Shown: piece by piece, positions 39,829-48,938 of the stretch
Numbering within the stretch: the stretch's first letter is position 1
How the letters are laid out: the number at the start of each line of letters is the position of its first letter
Origin: DAOMNN01 sp050486545
GTDB lineage: Bacteria; Pseudomonadota; Gammaproteobacteria; Burkholderiales; Rhodocyclaceae
Assembly: GCA_050486545.1 (NCBI GenBank)
Contig: JBJHDM010000007.1
Coordinates: forward strand, 1-64,000
Direction: 5' to 3'
DNA length: 64,000 nucleotides
Notes under the pieces: model-generated
The model's input: only the letters and a program-made list of their open reading frames with translations
The model's database searches: none
Told to the model about the DNA's origin: nothing
Program-made: the position numbers and the translations under genes

Positions 39829-42381
39829 TCAGAAAAGGTCGTCCATCTCGTCCGCACCCACTCCGGGCGGCATCGAGCCGTGCTGCTGCATGTAGGCCTG
39901 GACGAGCTGGTTCTCGCGCTGGCTGAAGAACGGAGCCTCCTCGGTCACGAAGTACTTCGCGACCTCGGCGTGCTCGAGCATCTCCTCGAGCCCTTCGCGC
40001 AGGTTCTCCACCCCCTTGATGACGAGGATGTTCTTGTCCGCATCGAGCAGCTGATAGACCCCGGCCTCGGTGGTGACGCCGGCGATCCCGTCGGCGGAGA
40101 GCTCCGACCACGCTTCGGGCGGCAGGACCGCGTCGGCGATCTGCGGAGCGAGGTTGCACTTGAAGCAGCGGGCCGCCTCGGCGCGCGCCGTGGCATCGTC
40201 GAAGCCGAGTTCGACCTCGTCCCAGCCGACGCGCTGCTCGGGAGCGAGCATGATCGGGTGGAACTTGCGCGTGGTGTTGAAGCCTTCCTTGCGCCCGATG
40301 TACGGATCGGTCTCCCAGCCGTCGCGCAGCAGCACTTCGGAGATGTCGCCATCGCCGCCGAGCGCGCGGTCGATCGCCGAAGCCGCGACGCGACCCTGCG
40401 CGACCGACTCGATCAGCGTCGAGGGTCCGAGCACGCAGTCGCCACCGGCATACACGCCGGGGCGGCTGGTCATCATCGAATCCTCGCGTACGACGATGCG
40501 CCCCTTCTTGTCGGTATTGACGCCGAAACCCTCGAAACGCTGCGGGTACTGGCCCACCGCGGCGACGACCAGATCGACGCCCTCGACGACTTCTTCGCCG
40601 GTATCGACCGGACGGCGTCGGCCTGACTCGTCCGCCTCACCGAGCGCCATCTTCGCGTAGGTGATCTTCAGCCGATACCCGTTGCCGCCTTCCTCGATCT
40701 TCTTCGGGGCGAGCAGGTAGCGGATGTTGACCCCTTCCTCGATGCAGCCCTCGTACTCTTCGAGACGTGCCGGCATCTCCTCGCGGGTGCGGCGATAGAC
40801 CATGTCGACCTCGGCGCCGTAGCGGCGCGAAGTGCGCGCGTTGTCGGTGGCGACGTTGCCTCCGCCGATGACCGCGACCTTCTTGCCGGTCTGGATGCCG
40901 TCGGGCGTGTTGACCAGCCCCATCGTAGCCGCCTGGAGATAGGTCGGGCTGTCGACGACGCCGGGCAGGTCGTCACCCGGAATCCCGAGTCGATCGCCAC
41001 CCTGGGCGCCGATGCCGATGAACACCGCCTCGAAACCGTCGGCCAGGAGCGACTCGACGCTCTCGACGCGCGTATCAAAGCGGAACTCGACACCAAGCGC
41101 GGCCACTTCGGCCACTTCGTCCTCGATGACCTCGACCGGCACGCGATAGGACGGGATGCCGTAGCGCGCCATGCCGCCCGGGCCGGGCTGGGCATCGAAC
41201 ACGGTGACCGAATGGCCCTGCTTGGCGAGGTAGTAGGCCACCGTGAGCCCTGCCGGGCCGGCGCCGATCACCGCCGCCTTGCGGCCGGTCGCGGGCAGGC
41301 GCTTGGCGTGCTCGCGCCAGATCCCGGTGTCGTTGTCGGCGGCGATGCGCTTGAGGCTGCGGATCGACAGCGGATCGTCGAGCTGGCCACGCCGGCAAGC
41401 CGTTTCGCACATCGCGAAGCACGCGCGCCCGAGGATGCCCGGGAAGGGCAGCTTCTCGCGCACGACCGCGATCGCCTCGCCATACTTCCCTTCTGCGGCA
41501 AGCTGCACGTAGCGAGGCACGTCGATGCCGGCCGGACAGGCCGACTTGCACGGCACCATCGACTCTTCGCGACGCGACGCGTCGAGCGTGCGGTCCATCA
41601 GTGCGCCGGTCGGACAGACGACGACGCAGGCCTGGCAGAAGGTGCAGCCGGACTCGATCAGCGTCGGCGCGATCGTGCCGACCCAGGTGCGCACGCCTTG
41701 CGGCGTCTCGGTCTGCTTGACCTCGAGGCAACCGACCCCGCGCACGTCGTTGCAGGCGACGAGGCAGCGGCGGCAGTCGATACAGAGGTTGTAGTCGCGA
41801 TCGAAGAAGGGTTCGTCCTTGATGATCGGCAGTTGCGCGGGCTTGTACGGCGGCGTGCTGGCAGGGATGCCGATGAAGTCGGCGACCTTGCGCAGCTCGC
41901 AGTTCGAGAAGATCGAACAGCAGCGGGTCTCCATCGGGTTGCCGAACGAACACGTGGTCCGGCTGCAGCCTTCGCGCTGCGGACAGGTCAGGCACACGTG
42001 CGGATGCGGGCCGAGCACGCGCGCGAGGTTTTCCTGGCGCACCTTCTGGATCGCCGGGGACTGGGTACGGACGACGAGGCCCGCCTCGACGCTGCGCGAA
42101 CAGGCCTTGACCAGCCCTTCCTCGCCGTCGATCTCGACCATGCACAGGTTGCAGCCGCCATCGCCCGCGCCGCGCTGGGCCGCCGGCGGCAGGTCCGGAT
42201 GCGCGCACAGCGCGGGAATGTAGACGCCGGCGTTCTGGGCGGCGTTCAGGACCGACGCGCCGGCCGGAGCCTCGATCTCCCGGCCATCGACGGATAACGT
42301 GACGGGCGGCCCGAAGTCCTCCATCGAGGACGAGCGGCTCGCCTTCCACCAGGTGATCGTCGCGGTCTGTGCGGGTTCCAT
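39829..42381 (-). CDS. bzdV: NAD(P)H:ferredoxin oxidoreductase-like protein BzdV
   Basis: An 850-aa multidomain protein. The order is: a [2Fe-2S] domain (about 20-110, CAHPDLPP...GGCNLCMVEI), cysteine-rich NuoG-like and 2x[4Fe-4S] modules (VCLTCPQREGC; CIDCRRCLVAC; CTFCQACVVVCPTGAL), a helical GltD-like linker, then FAD and NAD(P) Rossmann folds (AAVIGAGPAGLTVAYYL, VAVIGGGNVATDNAR), and a C-terminal extension with CFKCNLA. The layout is that of the glutamate-synthase small-subunit family joined to hydrogenase/NuoG-type N-termini. It probably regenerates reduced ferredoxin BzdM. The ATG at 42381 follows a GGAG ribosome-binding site; a TTG at 42393 is in frame. Confidence 0.88.
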   Translation of the reverse strand: MEPAQTATITWWKASRSSSMEDFGPPVTLSVDGREIEAPAGASVLNAAQNAGVYIPALCAHPDLPPAAQRGAGDGGCNLCMVEIDGEEGLVKACSRSVEAGLVVRTQSPAIQKVRQENLARVLGPHPHVCLTCPQREGCSRTTCSFGNPMETRCCSIFSNCELRKVADFIGIPASTPPYKPAQLPIIKDEPFFDRDYNLCIDCRRCLVACNDVRGVGCLEVKQTETPQGVRTWVGTIAPTLIESGCTFCQACVVVCPTGALMDRTLDASRREESMVPCKSACPAGIDVPRYVQLAAEGKYGEAIAVVREKLPFPGILGRACFAMCETACRRGQLDDPLSIRSLKRIAADNDTGIWREHAKRLPATGRKAAVIGAGPAGLTVAYYLAKQGHSVTVFDAQPGPGGMARYGIPSYRVPVEVIEDEVAEVAALGVEFRFDTRVESVESLLADGFEAVFIGIGAQGGDRLGIPGDDLPGVVDSPTYLQAATMGLVNTPDGIQTGKKVAVIGGGNVATDNARTSRRYGAEVDMVYRRTREEMPARLEEYEGCIEEGVNIRYLLAPKKIEEGGNGYRLKITYAKMALGEADESGRRRPVDTGEEVVEGVDLVVAAVGQYPQRFEGFGVNTDKKGRIVVREDSMMTSRPGVYAGGDCVLGPSTLIESVAQGRVAASAIDRALGGDGDISEVLLRDGWETDPYIGRKEGFNTTRKFHPIMLAPEQRVGWDEVELGFDDATARAEAARCFKCNLAPQIADAVLPPEAWSELSADGIAGVTTEAGVYQLLDADKNILVIKGVENLREGLEEMLEHAEVAKYFVTEEAPFFSQRENQLVQAYMQQHGSMPPGVGADEMDDLF

Positions 42382-42396
42382 GTCTGTCTCCAATCC

Positions 42397-43032
42397 TTAA
42401 GCCGCCGCGTGCGGGTAACCGGGAAAGTACGCGCCCTCGCAGGCGCCGGCGCGTATCGCGGCAATGAAGCTCGCCATGTCGGTGACGGGCCGGGCGAAAC
42501 GGGTCGCGCAACGGCCCACCGCCTCGGTCTTGTGGCAGTCGCTGCCGCCGAGCGTGGGCAGCGCCATGTGCTGGGCGGCATCCAGTGCGAGGCGGTTGTC
42601 GTGTTCCTGATTGCCGCCGTTGTGGGTTTCGACCGCGGTGATGCCGGTGACCTCGAGCAGGCCTTCGAGCAGGCTCGACACCCCGACCTCGCGGAACGGG
42701 TGGGCCGGCACGCAGATGCCGCCGAGATCGGTGATGCGTTCGATCACCTCGTACAGCGGCAGGTAGTTGTCACGGTCCCAGATGTTCCAGCCGTCGTCCT
42801 CGACCCCGTAGGCGAGCATGTGGCCCCGGTCGGTCGCGATCTCCACACCCCGCAGCACGAGCAGCCCCTCGTCCCGGCCAACCTGTTCGACCGGGGCCGA
42901 GGCCTCGTAGGAATAGTGCTCGGTGATCACGACCGCATCGAGGCCGAGCGACTTCGCGCGGCGCACCAGGTCCACGGGTTCGAGCCAGTTGTCGTACGAA
43001 TACTTGGTATGACAATGACAGTCGATCCACAT
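42397..43032 (-). CDS. bzdU: PHP-domain metal-dependent hydrolase BzdU
   Basis: A 211-aa PHP-superfamily protein. The first metal motif is HCHTKYS, with EHYSYE, the central CVPAHPFRE and the late GGSDCHKTEA supplying further ligands. PHP proteins hydrolyse phosphoesters. The role in benzoate metabolism is not established. In the canonical bzd order this is bzdU. A 28-base gap follows bzdT. Confidence 0.82.
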   Translation of the reverse strand: MWIDCHCHTKYSYDNWLEPVDLVRRAKSLGLDAVVITEHYSYEASAPVEQVGRDEGLLVLRGVEIATDRGHMLAYGVEDDGWNIWDRDNYLPLYEVIERITDLGGICVPAHPFREVGVSSLLEGLLEVTGITAVETHNGGNQEHDNRLALDAAQHMALPTLGGSDCHKTEAVGRCATRFARPVTDMASFIAAIRAGACEGAYFPGYPHAAA

Positions 43033-43060
43033 GGCACCCTCCGCGCGCCGCGACCGCCGC

Positions 43061-43513
43061 TTACACCACCGTGTATTCGAGGTTGATCCGCTTGGAAGGC
43101 TCGAACCGGTGGCGCGAGAAGAATTTCTCGAGCGAGAAATCGTCCCAGTTGACCAGCGTGTACACCTTGTTCACCCCGGCAGCCTTCATGTTCATCATGA
43201 ACTGGTCGAGCAGTTCGCTCGCCACGCCGCGGTTCTGGGCCGCCTCGGCCACGCCGATCGTATCGATCGTCGCGTTGGTCTCGGGAATGCCGAATTCGCC
43301 GAAGTAGACGTCGCCCATGATGAAGCCGACCACCTTGCCGTCGACCTCGCACACGAGCGACGAGTTGATGTTGTGCTTCGAGTTGAGGATCGTCTCGAAC
43401 TTGCGCTCGTAGTACTCGCGACGATTTTGCTTCGACGCGGCCTCGTCGATCGCGACGATGGCATCCAGGTCGTCCGCTCTGAGGACGCGCATAACCCGCT
43501 GTTGATCCGCCAT
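43061..43513 (-). CDS. bzdT: GNAT-family acetyltransferase BzdT
   Basis: A 150-aa GNAT protein. Motif A is IDTIGVAEAAQNRGVASELL (acetyl-CoA pyrophosphate site), with the preceding FIMGDVYFGEFG strand and the terminal YTLVNWDD. Its substrate is unknown; it might acetylate a lysine of the benzoate enzymes or an amine of the pathway. Conserved position between bzdS and bzdU. Confidence 0.85.
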   Translation of the reverse strand: MADQQRVMRVLRADDLDAIVAIDEAASKQNRREYYERKFETILNSKHNINSSLVCEVDGKVVGFIMGDVYFGEFGIPETNATIDTIGVAEAAQNRGVASELLDQFMMNMKAAGVNKVYTLVNWDDFSLEKFFSRHRFEPSKRINLEYTVV

Positions 43514-43564
43514 TTTCCTTCCTCCTAGGTTTCTTCGATTCCGCCCCGCGCACGTGCGACGGGG

Positions 43565-43867
43565 TCAGAACAACTCGTCATCCTGCCGTGCGTTCGTCGA
43601 CTTGCGCGTATAGACCGTTCCCAGCACCTTGCCGCTGGCATCGTCTTCATCTAGACAGGTGGTGCACCCGTCACCGCCTTCGGTCTGCCATTTCTCGACA
43701 TGCACCTCGTAGCCCATGGCCTTGTAGCTCTCGGCGATCTCGGACAGCCGTGGCTCGCCGATCGTGGTCTGGCGGCGCCACCCCTGCGCCAGCAGGCGGT
43801 CCTCCACAGCCTCTTCCCGGCTGGCCGATTCCTGCTTGATCGGGATCGTCTTTCTCGTGCTCGACAT
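43565..43867 (-). CDS. bzdS: Small acidic protein BzdS, unknown function
   Basis: A 100-aa protein with EDRLLAQGWRRQTTIGEPRL and a C-x2-C pair (GCTTCLDEDD) before a VYTRK end. The pattern suggests a small metal- or cofactor-binding protein. The ATG at 43867 has GGAGGG seven bases upstream and is preferred to 43900. In the bzd order this is bzdS, which has no assigned function. Confidence 0.75.
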   Translation of the reverse strand: MSSTRKTIPIKQESASREEAVEDRLLAQGWRRQTTIGEPRLSEIAESYKAMGYEVHVEKWQTEGGDGCTTCLDEDDASGKVLGTVYTRKSTNARQDDELF

Positions 43868-43910
43868 TGCGAAGCCCTCCGTCATTCCAGCGAAGCCCAT
43901 GTCGCGCCCC

Positions 43911-44195
43911 TTACCAGGAGTGCTTGATCGCGCCCGGCGTGCACGCGGTCGTACAGGGCAGGGCGCTGTAGCCGCCCGACGGCTTGCAGTCGGCGCAGTC
44001 GAAGGCGAGGCTGCGCGTGAATTCCTTCTTCACCCACGCCACTTCGTCGTCGTAGTCGTCGGTGATGATTTCGAACATGCCCTTGGGACATGCCGTGAGG
44101 CAGGCGCGGTCCGCCTCGCAGTCGATGCACTTGTCGGTATCGATGCTGATGTAGAACTCGCCCGAACCGTCCTTGTAACCGTAGTTCGCGATCAT
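43911..44195 (-). CDS. bzdM: Ferredoxin of the benzoyl-CoA reductase system
   Basis: A 94-aa two-cluster ferredoxin. Cysteines in DKCIDCEADRACLTACPKG and FDCADCKPSGG with PCTTACTPGAI supply eight ligands; the second set has an unusual insertion between ligands. It should donate low-potential electrons to BzdNOPQ. It follows bzdQ by 93 bases, a stretch that contains a GGCCGTC/GACGGCC hairpin at 44246-44264. Confidence 0.88.
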   Translation of the reverse strand: MIANYGYKDGSGEFYISIDTDKCIDCEADRACLTACPKGMFEIITDDYDDEVAWVKKEFTRSLAFDCADCKPSGGYSALPCTTACTPGAIKHSW

Positions 44196-44288
44196 GTTGG
44201 TTCTCCTTCATCGTTGGCCCGGCGCACTCGCCGGCCCGCCGGTACGGCCGTCGCGAAGACGGCCGCCCGACTTCCCGCCTCCTGCGGG

Positions 44289-45194
44289 TCAGGCTGCCTT
44301 CGCCTGCTTCTGCACCAGGGTATGCGCGAACAGCGAGGCCCCCAGCGCACCGGCGATCTGGCTGTCGATCTGCGTCTCGACCGCCTGGATGCCGAGCAGT
44401 CGCTCGATGCGCTTGACCACGCCGGGGTTCTTCGCGATGCCGCCGGTGATGAAGAAACCCTCCTCGACGCCGATGCGCTCGAGCAGACTGACGACCCGTT
44501 CGGCCATGGCCTGGCAGTAGGCCGCGATCACCATGTTCTTGGTGTAGCCGGCCTTGAGCAGCGCCAGGGCTTCGGACTTGGCGAACACGACGCAGATCGA
44601 GGAAACCGCCTCGGGTTCGGTCTCGACGTCGAAGGAACGCGGGCCGAGGTTGGCGATGGGAATCTGCATCAGGTCGGCAATGACCTCCATGCCGCGCCCG
44701 GTTCCGGCCGCGCACTTGTCGTTCATCAGGAAGTTCGTGACCTTGCCGCGCTCGTCGCAATGGATGGCCTTGCAGTCCTGGCCGCCCATGTCGAGGATGG
44801 TCCGCACCTTGTTGCCGCCCATGTAGTTGGCACCGCGTGCGTGACAGGCGATCTCGGTCACGGCCTTGTTGGCGAAGGGCACGTTGACCCGGCCATACCC
44901 GGTGCCGACGGTGAAGTGGATGTCTTCCAGCGTCATCCCGGTCTTGTCGAGCACGCCCTGCAGCGCGTTCTTCGCCGAATCGGGCGAGTTGTTGCCGGTC
45001 CGCATGCTGTTGTAGCCGTACAGCTCGCCGTCGCAGCAGATCACCGCCTGGGAGGACACCGAACCCACGTCGATGCCGCAGGTGACGATCTTGGCGTCAC
45101 GCCAGTTCTTGGTTTCGTCGATCCACGTGTTTTCCTGCCAGCGCCAGAATTCCTTCTTCTCTTCGGTGGCGGGCGTAGCAAGTTCTGCGCTCAT
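44289..45194 (-). CDS. bzdQ: Benzoyl-CoA reductase ATPase subunit BzdQ
   Basis: A 301-aa ASKHA-fold ATPase of the 2-hydroxyacyl-CoA-dehydratase activator type. It shows TCGIDVGSVSSQAV (phosphate 1), DMGGQDCKAI (phosphate 2) and KCAAGTGRGMEV, with the bridging-cluster cysteines in EIACHARGAN and DKCAAG. With BzdP it couples ATP hydrolysis to electron injection into the BzdNO core. At 301 aa it is shorter than BcrA, which supports a Bzd-type enzyme. Confidence 0.93.
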   Translation of the reverse strand: MSAELATPATEEKKEFWRWQENTWIDETKNWRDAKIVTCGIDVGSVSSQAVICCDGELYGYNSMRTGNNSPDSAKNALQGVLDKTGMTLEDIHFTVGTGYGRVNVPFANKAVTEIACHARGANYMGGNKVRTILDMGGQDCKAIHCDERGKVTNFLMNDKCAAGTGRGMEVIADLMQIPIANLGPRSFDVETEPEAVSSICVVFAKSEALALLKAGYTKNMVIAAYCQAMAERVVSLLERIGVEEGFFITGGIAKNPGVVKRIERLLGIQAVETQIDSQIAGALGASLFAHTLVQKQAKAA

Positions 45195-45221
45195 GATTTC
45201 GCTCCTATGCAGAATGTTCGG

Positions 45222-46031
45222 TTATTGCTGACGCTCGGCCGCGATCAGGGCGCATCCGAGCGCGCTGATCGACTCCGGCATTTCCGGCAGCAGGATTTCC
45301 TGGACGTCGAGCGCCTTCTTGAGCGACTCGACGAATCCGACGCTGTGCGCCATGCCCCCGATGAGCACGACCGCCTCTTCGATCCCGACCCGGCGCACCA
45401 TCGCGCAGATCCGGCTGGCGACCGCGTCGAGCACTGCCTTCGCGATATCCTGGGACGGCGTGGAGGCGTGGATCAGCGACACCACCTCGGACTCGGCGAA
45501 CACCGTGCATTGGGCGTTCATCGGAATGGTCTTGTCCGAGCGCAGGCTGGCCTCGCCGAACTCCTTCAGCGACATCTGCAGCGCGCGGCTCATCGCCTCG
45601 GCGAAGGATCCGGCTCCGGCGGCGCACTTCTCGTTGCCGGCGAAGTCGATCGCCTTGCCATCGGCGTCGGTCTTGACGCCACGACCTTCCTCGGCGCCGA
45701 CGTCGACCACGGTACGGACCTGCGGGAACATGTAGTTCGCGCCGCGAGCACCGGCCGTCATCTCGGTCACGCCCTCGGTGGCGAATGCCACCTGCGCGCG
45801 GCCGGCACCGGTCGCGAACACCGCCTTGACGTCCTCGCGCTTGAGACCGGCCAGTTCGAGGGCCTCGTTGTAGGCCTTCTCTGCCGCCTCGTCGGCGTCC
45901 AGTTCCCCCGGCAACATCACGTAGTTCTTCTTGACGACGTACTGCATCTGCGGTGCGCCTTCCACCTTGGCATCTTCGAGCAGCACCACCTTGATGCTGC
46001 GCGAGCCCATGTCGATTCCTGCGGTAATCAT
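45222..46031 (-). CDS. bzdP: Benzoyl-CoA reductase ATPase subunit BzdP
   Basis: A 269-aa homologue of BzdQ: TAGIDMGSRSIKVV, VVDVGAEEGRGVK in place of the usual DMGGQD, and KCAAGAGSFAEA, with the bridging-cluster cysteine in NEKCAAG. Both ATPase subunits being near 270-300 aa, without a long BcrA, points to the Bzd type. A gap of 28 bases separates it from bzdO. The ATG at 46031 follows a GGAGACAG ribosome-binding site. Confidence 0.92.
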   Translation of the reverse strand: MITAGIDMGSRSIKVVLLEDAKVEGAPQMQYVVKKNYVMLPGELDADEAAEKAYNEALELAGLKREDVKAVFATGAGRAQVAFATEGVTEMTAGARGANYMFPQVRTVVDVGAEEGRGVKTDADGKAIDFAGNEKCAAGAGSFAEAMSRALQMSLKEFGEASLRSDKTIPMNAQCTVFAESEVVSLIHASTPSQDIAKAVLDAVASRICAMVRRVGIEEAVVLIGGMAHSVGFVESLKKALDVQEILLPEMPESISALGCALIAAERQQ

Positions 46032-46059
46032 CTCTGTCTCCTCAATCCGGATAGTCCGC

Positions 46060-47370
46060 TCAGGCGGCCTGACGGCGCAGGCCGAGCTGTTCCATGAAGG
46101 CGTCCACACGGGCCTGGGTGCGGACCTCGTCGAACTCGCGCTCGTCGCCCATGTTTCCTTCGAAGGTCATCACCGGCACCCCGGCCTTGGCGATGGCCAG
46201 GCGGTTTTCCATGATGCCCAGCGACAGGCCCTCGCAGCCGCGGTTCAGGTGCAGCATCACGCCATCCACGCCCCACTCCTTGCAGATGCGCAGCATCATG
46301 TCGCTCTTCAGTTGCGGGTTGTAGAAGTGCTGCCACTGCGGCTTGGAGAGGTTCCAGTCGGCATACAGCCGGATCGCCGTGTCGCGGTCGTTGATCTCGA
46401 TGCCCTTGTCCCACGGCAGCGTGCGCCCGCCCCAGGAGCCGTCCGGCTTGTCTTCCCAGATGCCTTCCAGGCCGAAGGTGTAGAGCGAGCCGATCGACAC
46501 CGCACCGTAGCTCTCGAGGTAGCGGAAGATCTTCAGGAAGGACCAGGGCGGCTGCGTGTCCGACATCATCCGCACACTCTCGTTGGGCACCGCCGCAATC
46601 CCGCGGGCGACGCGATCCTTCACTTCCTCGTACAGTTCGTCGTAGAAGTCGGCGCACCACTGCGAGGACTTCGACAGCGTCGCGAGCACGTACAGCGAGT
46701 ACATCGTCTTCTCGTCCAGCGGAGCCGGCTTGGCCTTGTTGAGCGCGCAGATGTCGGCCCAGCGGCTGGTCGAACGCATCTCGTTCTTGACCGCCTTGAT
46801 GAAAAGCTCGTCATCGAACTTGCGGCCGGTCGACTTCTCCAGGAACTCGATGCCGTCGTGCAGCTGGTTGGCGACATAGTCCAGGCGCTGCTCGTTCAGC
46901 TCGTTGTACGGGCCGACGCCGACGTCCAGATAGAACTGCGGAATCTGCTCTTCCTTGGCGACGTGCTGGTACCACTTCGAGTGCGAACAGCAGATCTGCG
47001 TCTGGAACACGAAGTCGGCCTTCGGGAATTCGCCGCCGAACGCGTACTGGTTCAGGTGCATGCCGCCCCAGTAGATGCGCATGTACGAGCACAGGTCGCG
47101 GGCGAAGCCGTAGGACTCGGCTGCATCCATGAATTTCTGCGCGAGCTTGCGGTCGTGCGACACGGCTGCCGCGTACGGCTCGCCGGTCAGCGAATACACG
47201 TCCTCACCCAGGCCGGCCGGCAGCGCATCCAGCGCCCAGGCCGAACCGGACCAGCGCAGGCCGCCCTTTTCCTTGGCCTTGGCGTAGTTGATGTAATACT
47301 GCTCGCGCAGCTCCTTGGCCTTCTTCCAGAGCTTGAGCGGCTCGGTCGGATACTTGTTCATTGCACTCAT
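46060..47370 (-). CDS. bzdO: Benzoyl-CoA reductase beta-type subunit BzdO
   Basis: A 436-aa subunit of the active-site core, related to BcrB and 2-hydroxyglutaryl-CoA dehydratase components. Cysteine-bearing stretches TQICCSHSKW and HLNRGCEGLSLG provide [4Fe-4S] ligands. With BzdN it holds the benzoyl-CoA and the clusters that deliver two electrons to the ring. It follows bzdN by 123 bases. Confidence 0.93.
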   Translation of the reverse strand: MSAMNKYPTEPLKLWKKAKELREQYYINYAKAKEKGGLRWSGSAWALDALPAGLGEDVYSLTGEPYAAAVSHDRKLAQKFMDAAESYGFARDLCSYMRIYWGGMHLNQYAFGGEFPKADFVFQTQICCSHSKWYQHVAKEEQIPQFYLDVGVGPYNELNEQRLDYVANQLHDGIEFLEKSTGRKFDDELFIKAVKNEMRSTSRWADICALNKAKPAPLDEKTMYSLYVLATLSKSSQWCADFYDELYEEVKDRVARGIAAVPNESVRMMSDTQPPWSFLKIFRYLESYGAVSIGSLYTFGLEGIWEDKPDGSWGGRTLPWDKGIEINDRDTAIRLYADWNLSKPQWQHFYNPQLKSDMMLRICKEWGVDGVMLHLNRGCEGLSLGIMENRLAIAKAGVPVMTFEGNMGDEREFDEVRTQARVDAFMEQLGLRRQAA

Positions 47371-47493
47371 CGTGTGTCTCCCGTCAGCCGGAACCGCCTG
47401 CCCGCAGGCCGGGCGGCTCCGCCACCAGTTGGATAATTCCCTTTCGGTTCCGAACCCGTTGCGGTGCGCGGCGACCGGCGCCGCGCCGCAGGG

Positions 47494-48633
47494 TCAGAAC
47501 AGCTCTTCTTCGCCCAGCGTCTCGAGGAAGGCCTCGACGCGAATCCGGAACGGTCCCAGCGGGTTCGTGATGTCGAACTCCAGGAACAGCGTCGGAATGC
47601 CGTTGTCCTCGAGGTGACGCTTGAGGTCCGGGTAGTCGCCTTCGTGCGGGTCGCAGAACTTCTGCTGCAGGAAGATCGCACCCTGCACGCCGTAGTCCTT
47701 GGCCAGGCCGAGCACGTGGTCGAAACGCGTGTGCGCCGGATAGTCCTTGGTCGGGCAGGCCGGACGGTCGCAATAGCGCTCGGCGATCGCCTTGATGACG
47801 TCATCCTCGGGCTTGGAGGCGTTCCAGAAGGCGCGCGTCCCCGAGCACTGGTCGTCGATGACGATGGTGCCGCCGACCGACTCGATCATCGCCATGAATG
47901 CGACGTCGTCGTTTTCCGAACCGATGGTCATGAAGCGCACGCCCTCGGGGCGGTTCAGGTTGCGGTTCGGCAGCGCGGCGAGCACCTTCTTCAGCTCGGC
48001 GTTGTGTTCGCGCTTGTCGATGAACTGCGCAGTGATCGACGCGTACAGCGCTTCGACCCCGGTGACCTGCGGGTCGGTCTGCTTGCGGTAGTCGAAGATC
48101 TCGCGCAGCAGGCGGCGGTTCTCGTCGCACAGGGCGAGCGACTCGCGCAGCATCTCGTCGGTGAGCGGCTTGCCGGTCAGCACGCCGAGGAACTCGCGGA
48201 AGGCCTGCACTTCGCCGTAGTGCGCCTTGCGGGCATGCGGCGACTGCACGTCGTTGGGCATCGGCACGTAGTAGTCCCACTCGACCGTGGGCACGTGCAT
48301 GCGCCAGGAATTGAAGGTCTGGCGGTACTGGATACAGGATTGCGTCAGCGTCACGCCCTGCGCGTAGTCGAAGCGGCCGAGCAGGCCCTGGGCGAGCGAG
48401 TCGCGGCAGAACGGGCAGAACATGCCGAAGATGTGAGGCTCGGTGACGTTCTGCGGCTCGTGGGCGCCGAGCACGCGCACCGGCAGCATCCCGGCGGCAA
48501 TCAGCAACTCCTCGGGGGTATACGTACACATCGTGGCCACCACCTGACCGCCGGTACGGGCCTTCCAGTCGCGCGCATAGTCGTGGCGCTTTTCGTACCA
48601 GGTCTTGAACTGGTCGAACAAACCGTCATTCAT
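47494..48633 (-). CDS. bzdN: Benzoyl-CoA reductase gamma-type subunit BzdN
   Basis: A 379-aa subunit (BcrC-like) and first gene of the bzd operon. Cluster ligands appear in MFCPFCRDSLAQG, QSCIQYR and DDQCSGTRAF. The start ATG at 48633 follows GGAGATACTTCG; an upstream frame to 48705 exists but overlaps operators. The promoter is in the following 210 bases. Confidence 0.93.
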   Translation of the reverse strand: MNDGLFDQFKTWYEKRHDYARDWKARTGGQVVATMCTYTPEELLIAAGMLPVRVLGAHEPQNVTEPHIFGMFCPFCRDSLAQGLLGRFDYAQGVTLTQSCIQYRQTFNSWRMHVPTVEWDYYVPMPNDVQSPHARKAHYGEVQAFREFLGVLTGKPLTDEMLRESLALCDENRRLLREIFDYRKQTDPQVTGVEALYASITAQFIDKREHNAELKKVLAALPNRNLNRPEGVRFMTIGSENDDVAFMAMIESVGGTIVIDDQCSGTRAFWNASKPEDDVIKAIAERYCDRPACPTKDYPAHTRFDHVLGLAKDYGVQGAIFLQQKFCDPHEGDYPDLKRHLEDNGIPTLFLEFDITNPLGPFRIRVEAFLETLGEEELF

Positions 48634-48685
48634 CGAAGTATCTCCTCTGGTGTATCCGCAGGGTGGCTCCCGCGACCCCGTGTAA

Positions 48686-48842
48686 TGCACTATATTGCGG
48701 CACATGCACTATGGAGCATCTTAGAACGTGCACGGTAGTGCGTGTTGACCTAGGTCAACCCTTTGGGAGTTTTATGCGTGATATTGCACTATAGAAGGCG
48801 GCCGGAGCCCGTCAAGCCCGAACATGCATGCATTATATTGCA
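48686..48842. promoter_or_regulatory. bzdN promoter region with TGCA-palindrome BzdR operator array
   Basis: Five 14-base sites of the form TGCA-N6-TGCA or close to it are spread here: TGCACTATATTGCG (48686-48699), TGCACTATGGAGCA (48705-48718), TGCACGGTAGTGCG (48729-48742), TGCGTGATATTGCA (48775-48788) and TGCATTATATTGCA (48829-48842). BzdR of Azoarcus CIB binds TGCA-containing palindromes at its target promoter, and benzoyl-CoA releases it. Only the last is a perfect TGCA...TGCA site. The number and spacing suggest cooperative repression. Confidence 0.8.
48745..48758. promoter_or_regulatory. FNR/AcpR-like activator box
   Basis: TTGACCTAGGTCAA is a perfect palindrome of the FNR type (consensus TTGAT-N4-ATCAA, with C/G in place of T/A at the inner positions). 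If centred at -41.5, transcription of bzdN would begin near 48711, placing the three nearest TGCA sites over the core promoter and start. In Azoarcus CIB an FNR homologue, AcpR, is essential for this promoter. Confidence 0.7.
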
Positions 48843-48938
48843 CTTTTATGCTGCTGACCGGTTACGTTCAACGATGCGGCGAAGCGGAAAGGAAACAGAA
48901 CGACCCGCCCGACGGGAACGCGGGTCCGTCGTGGTGGA

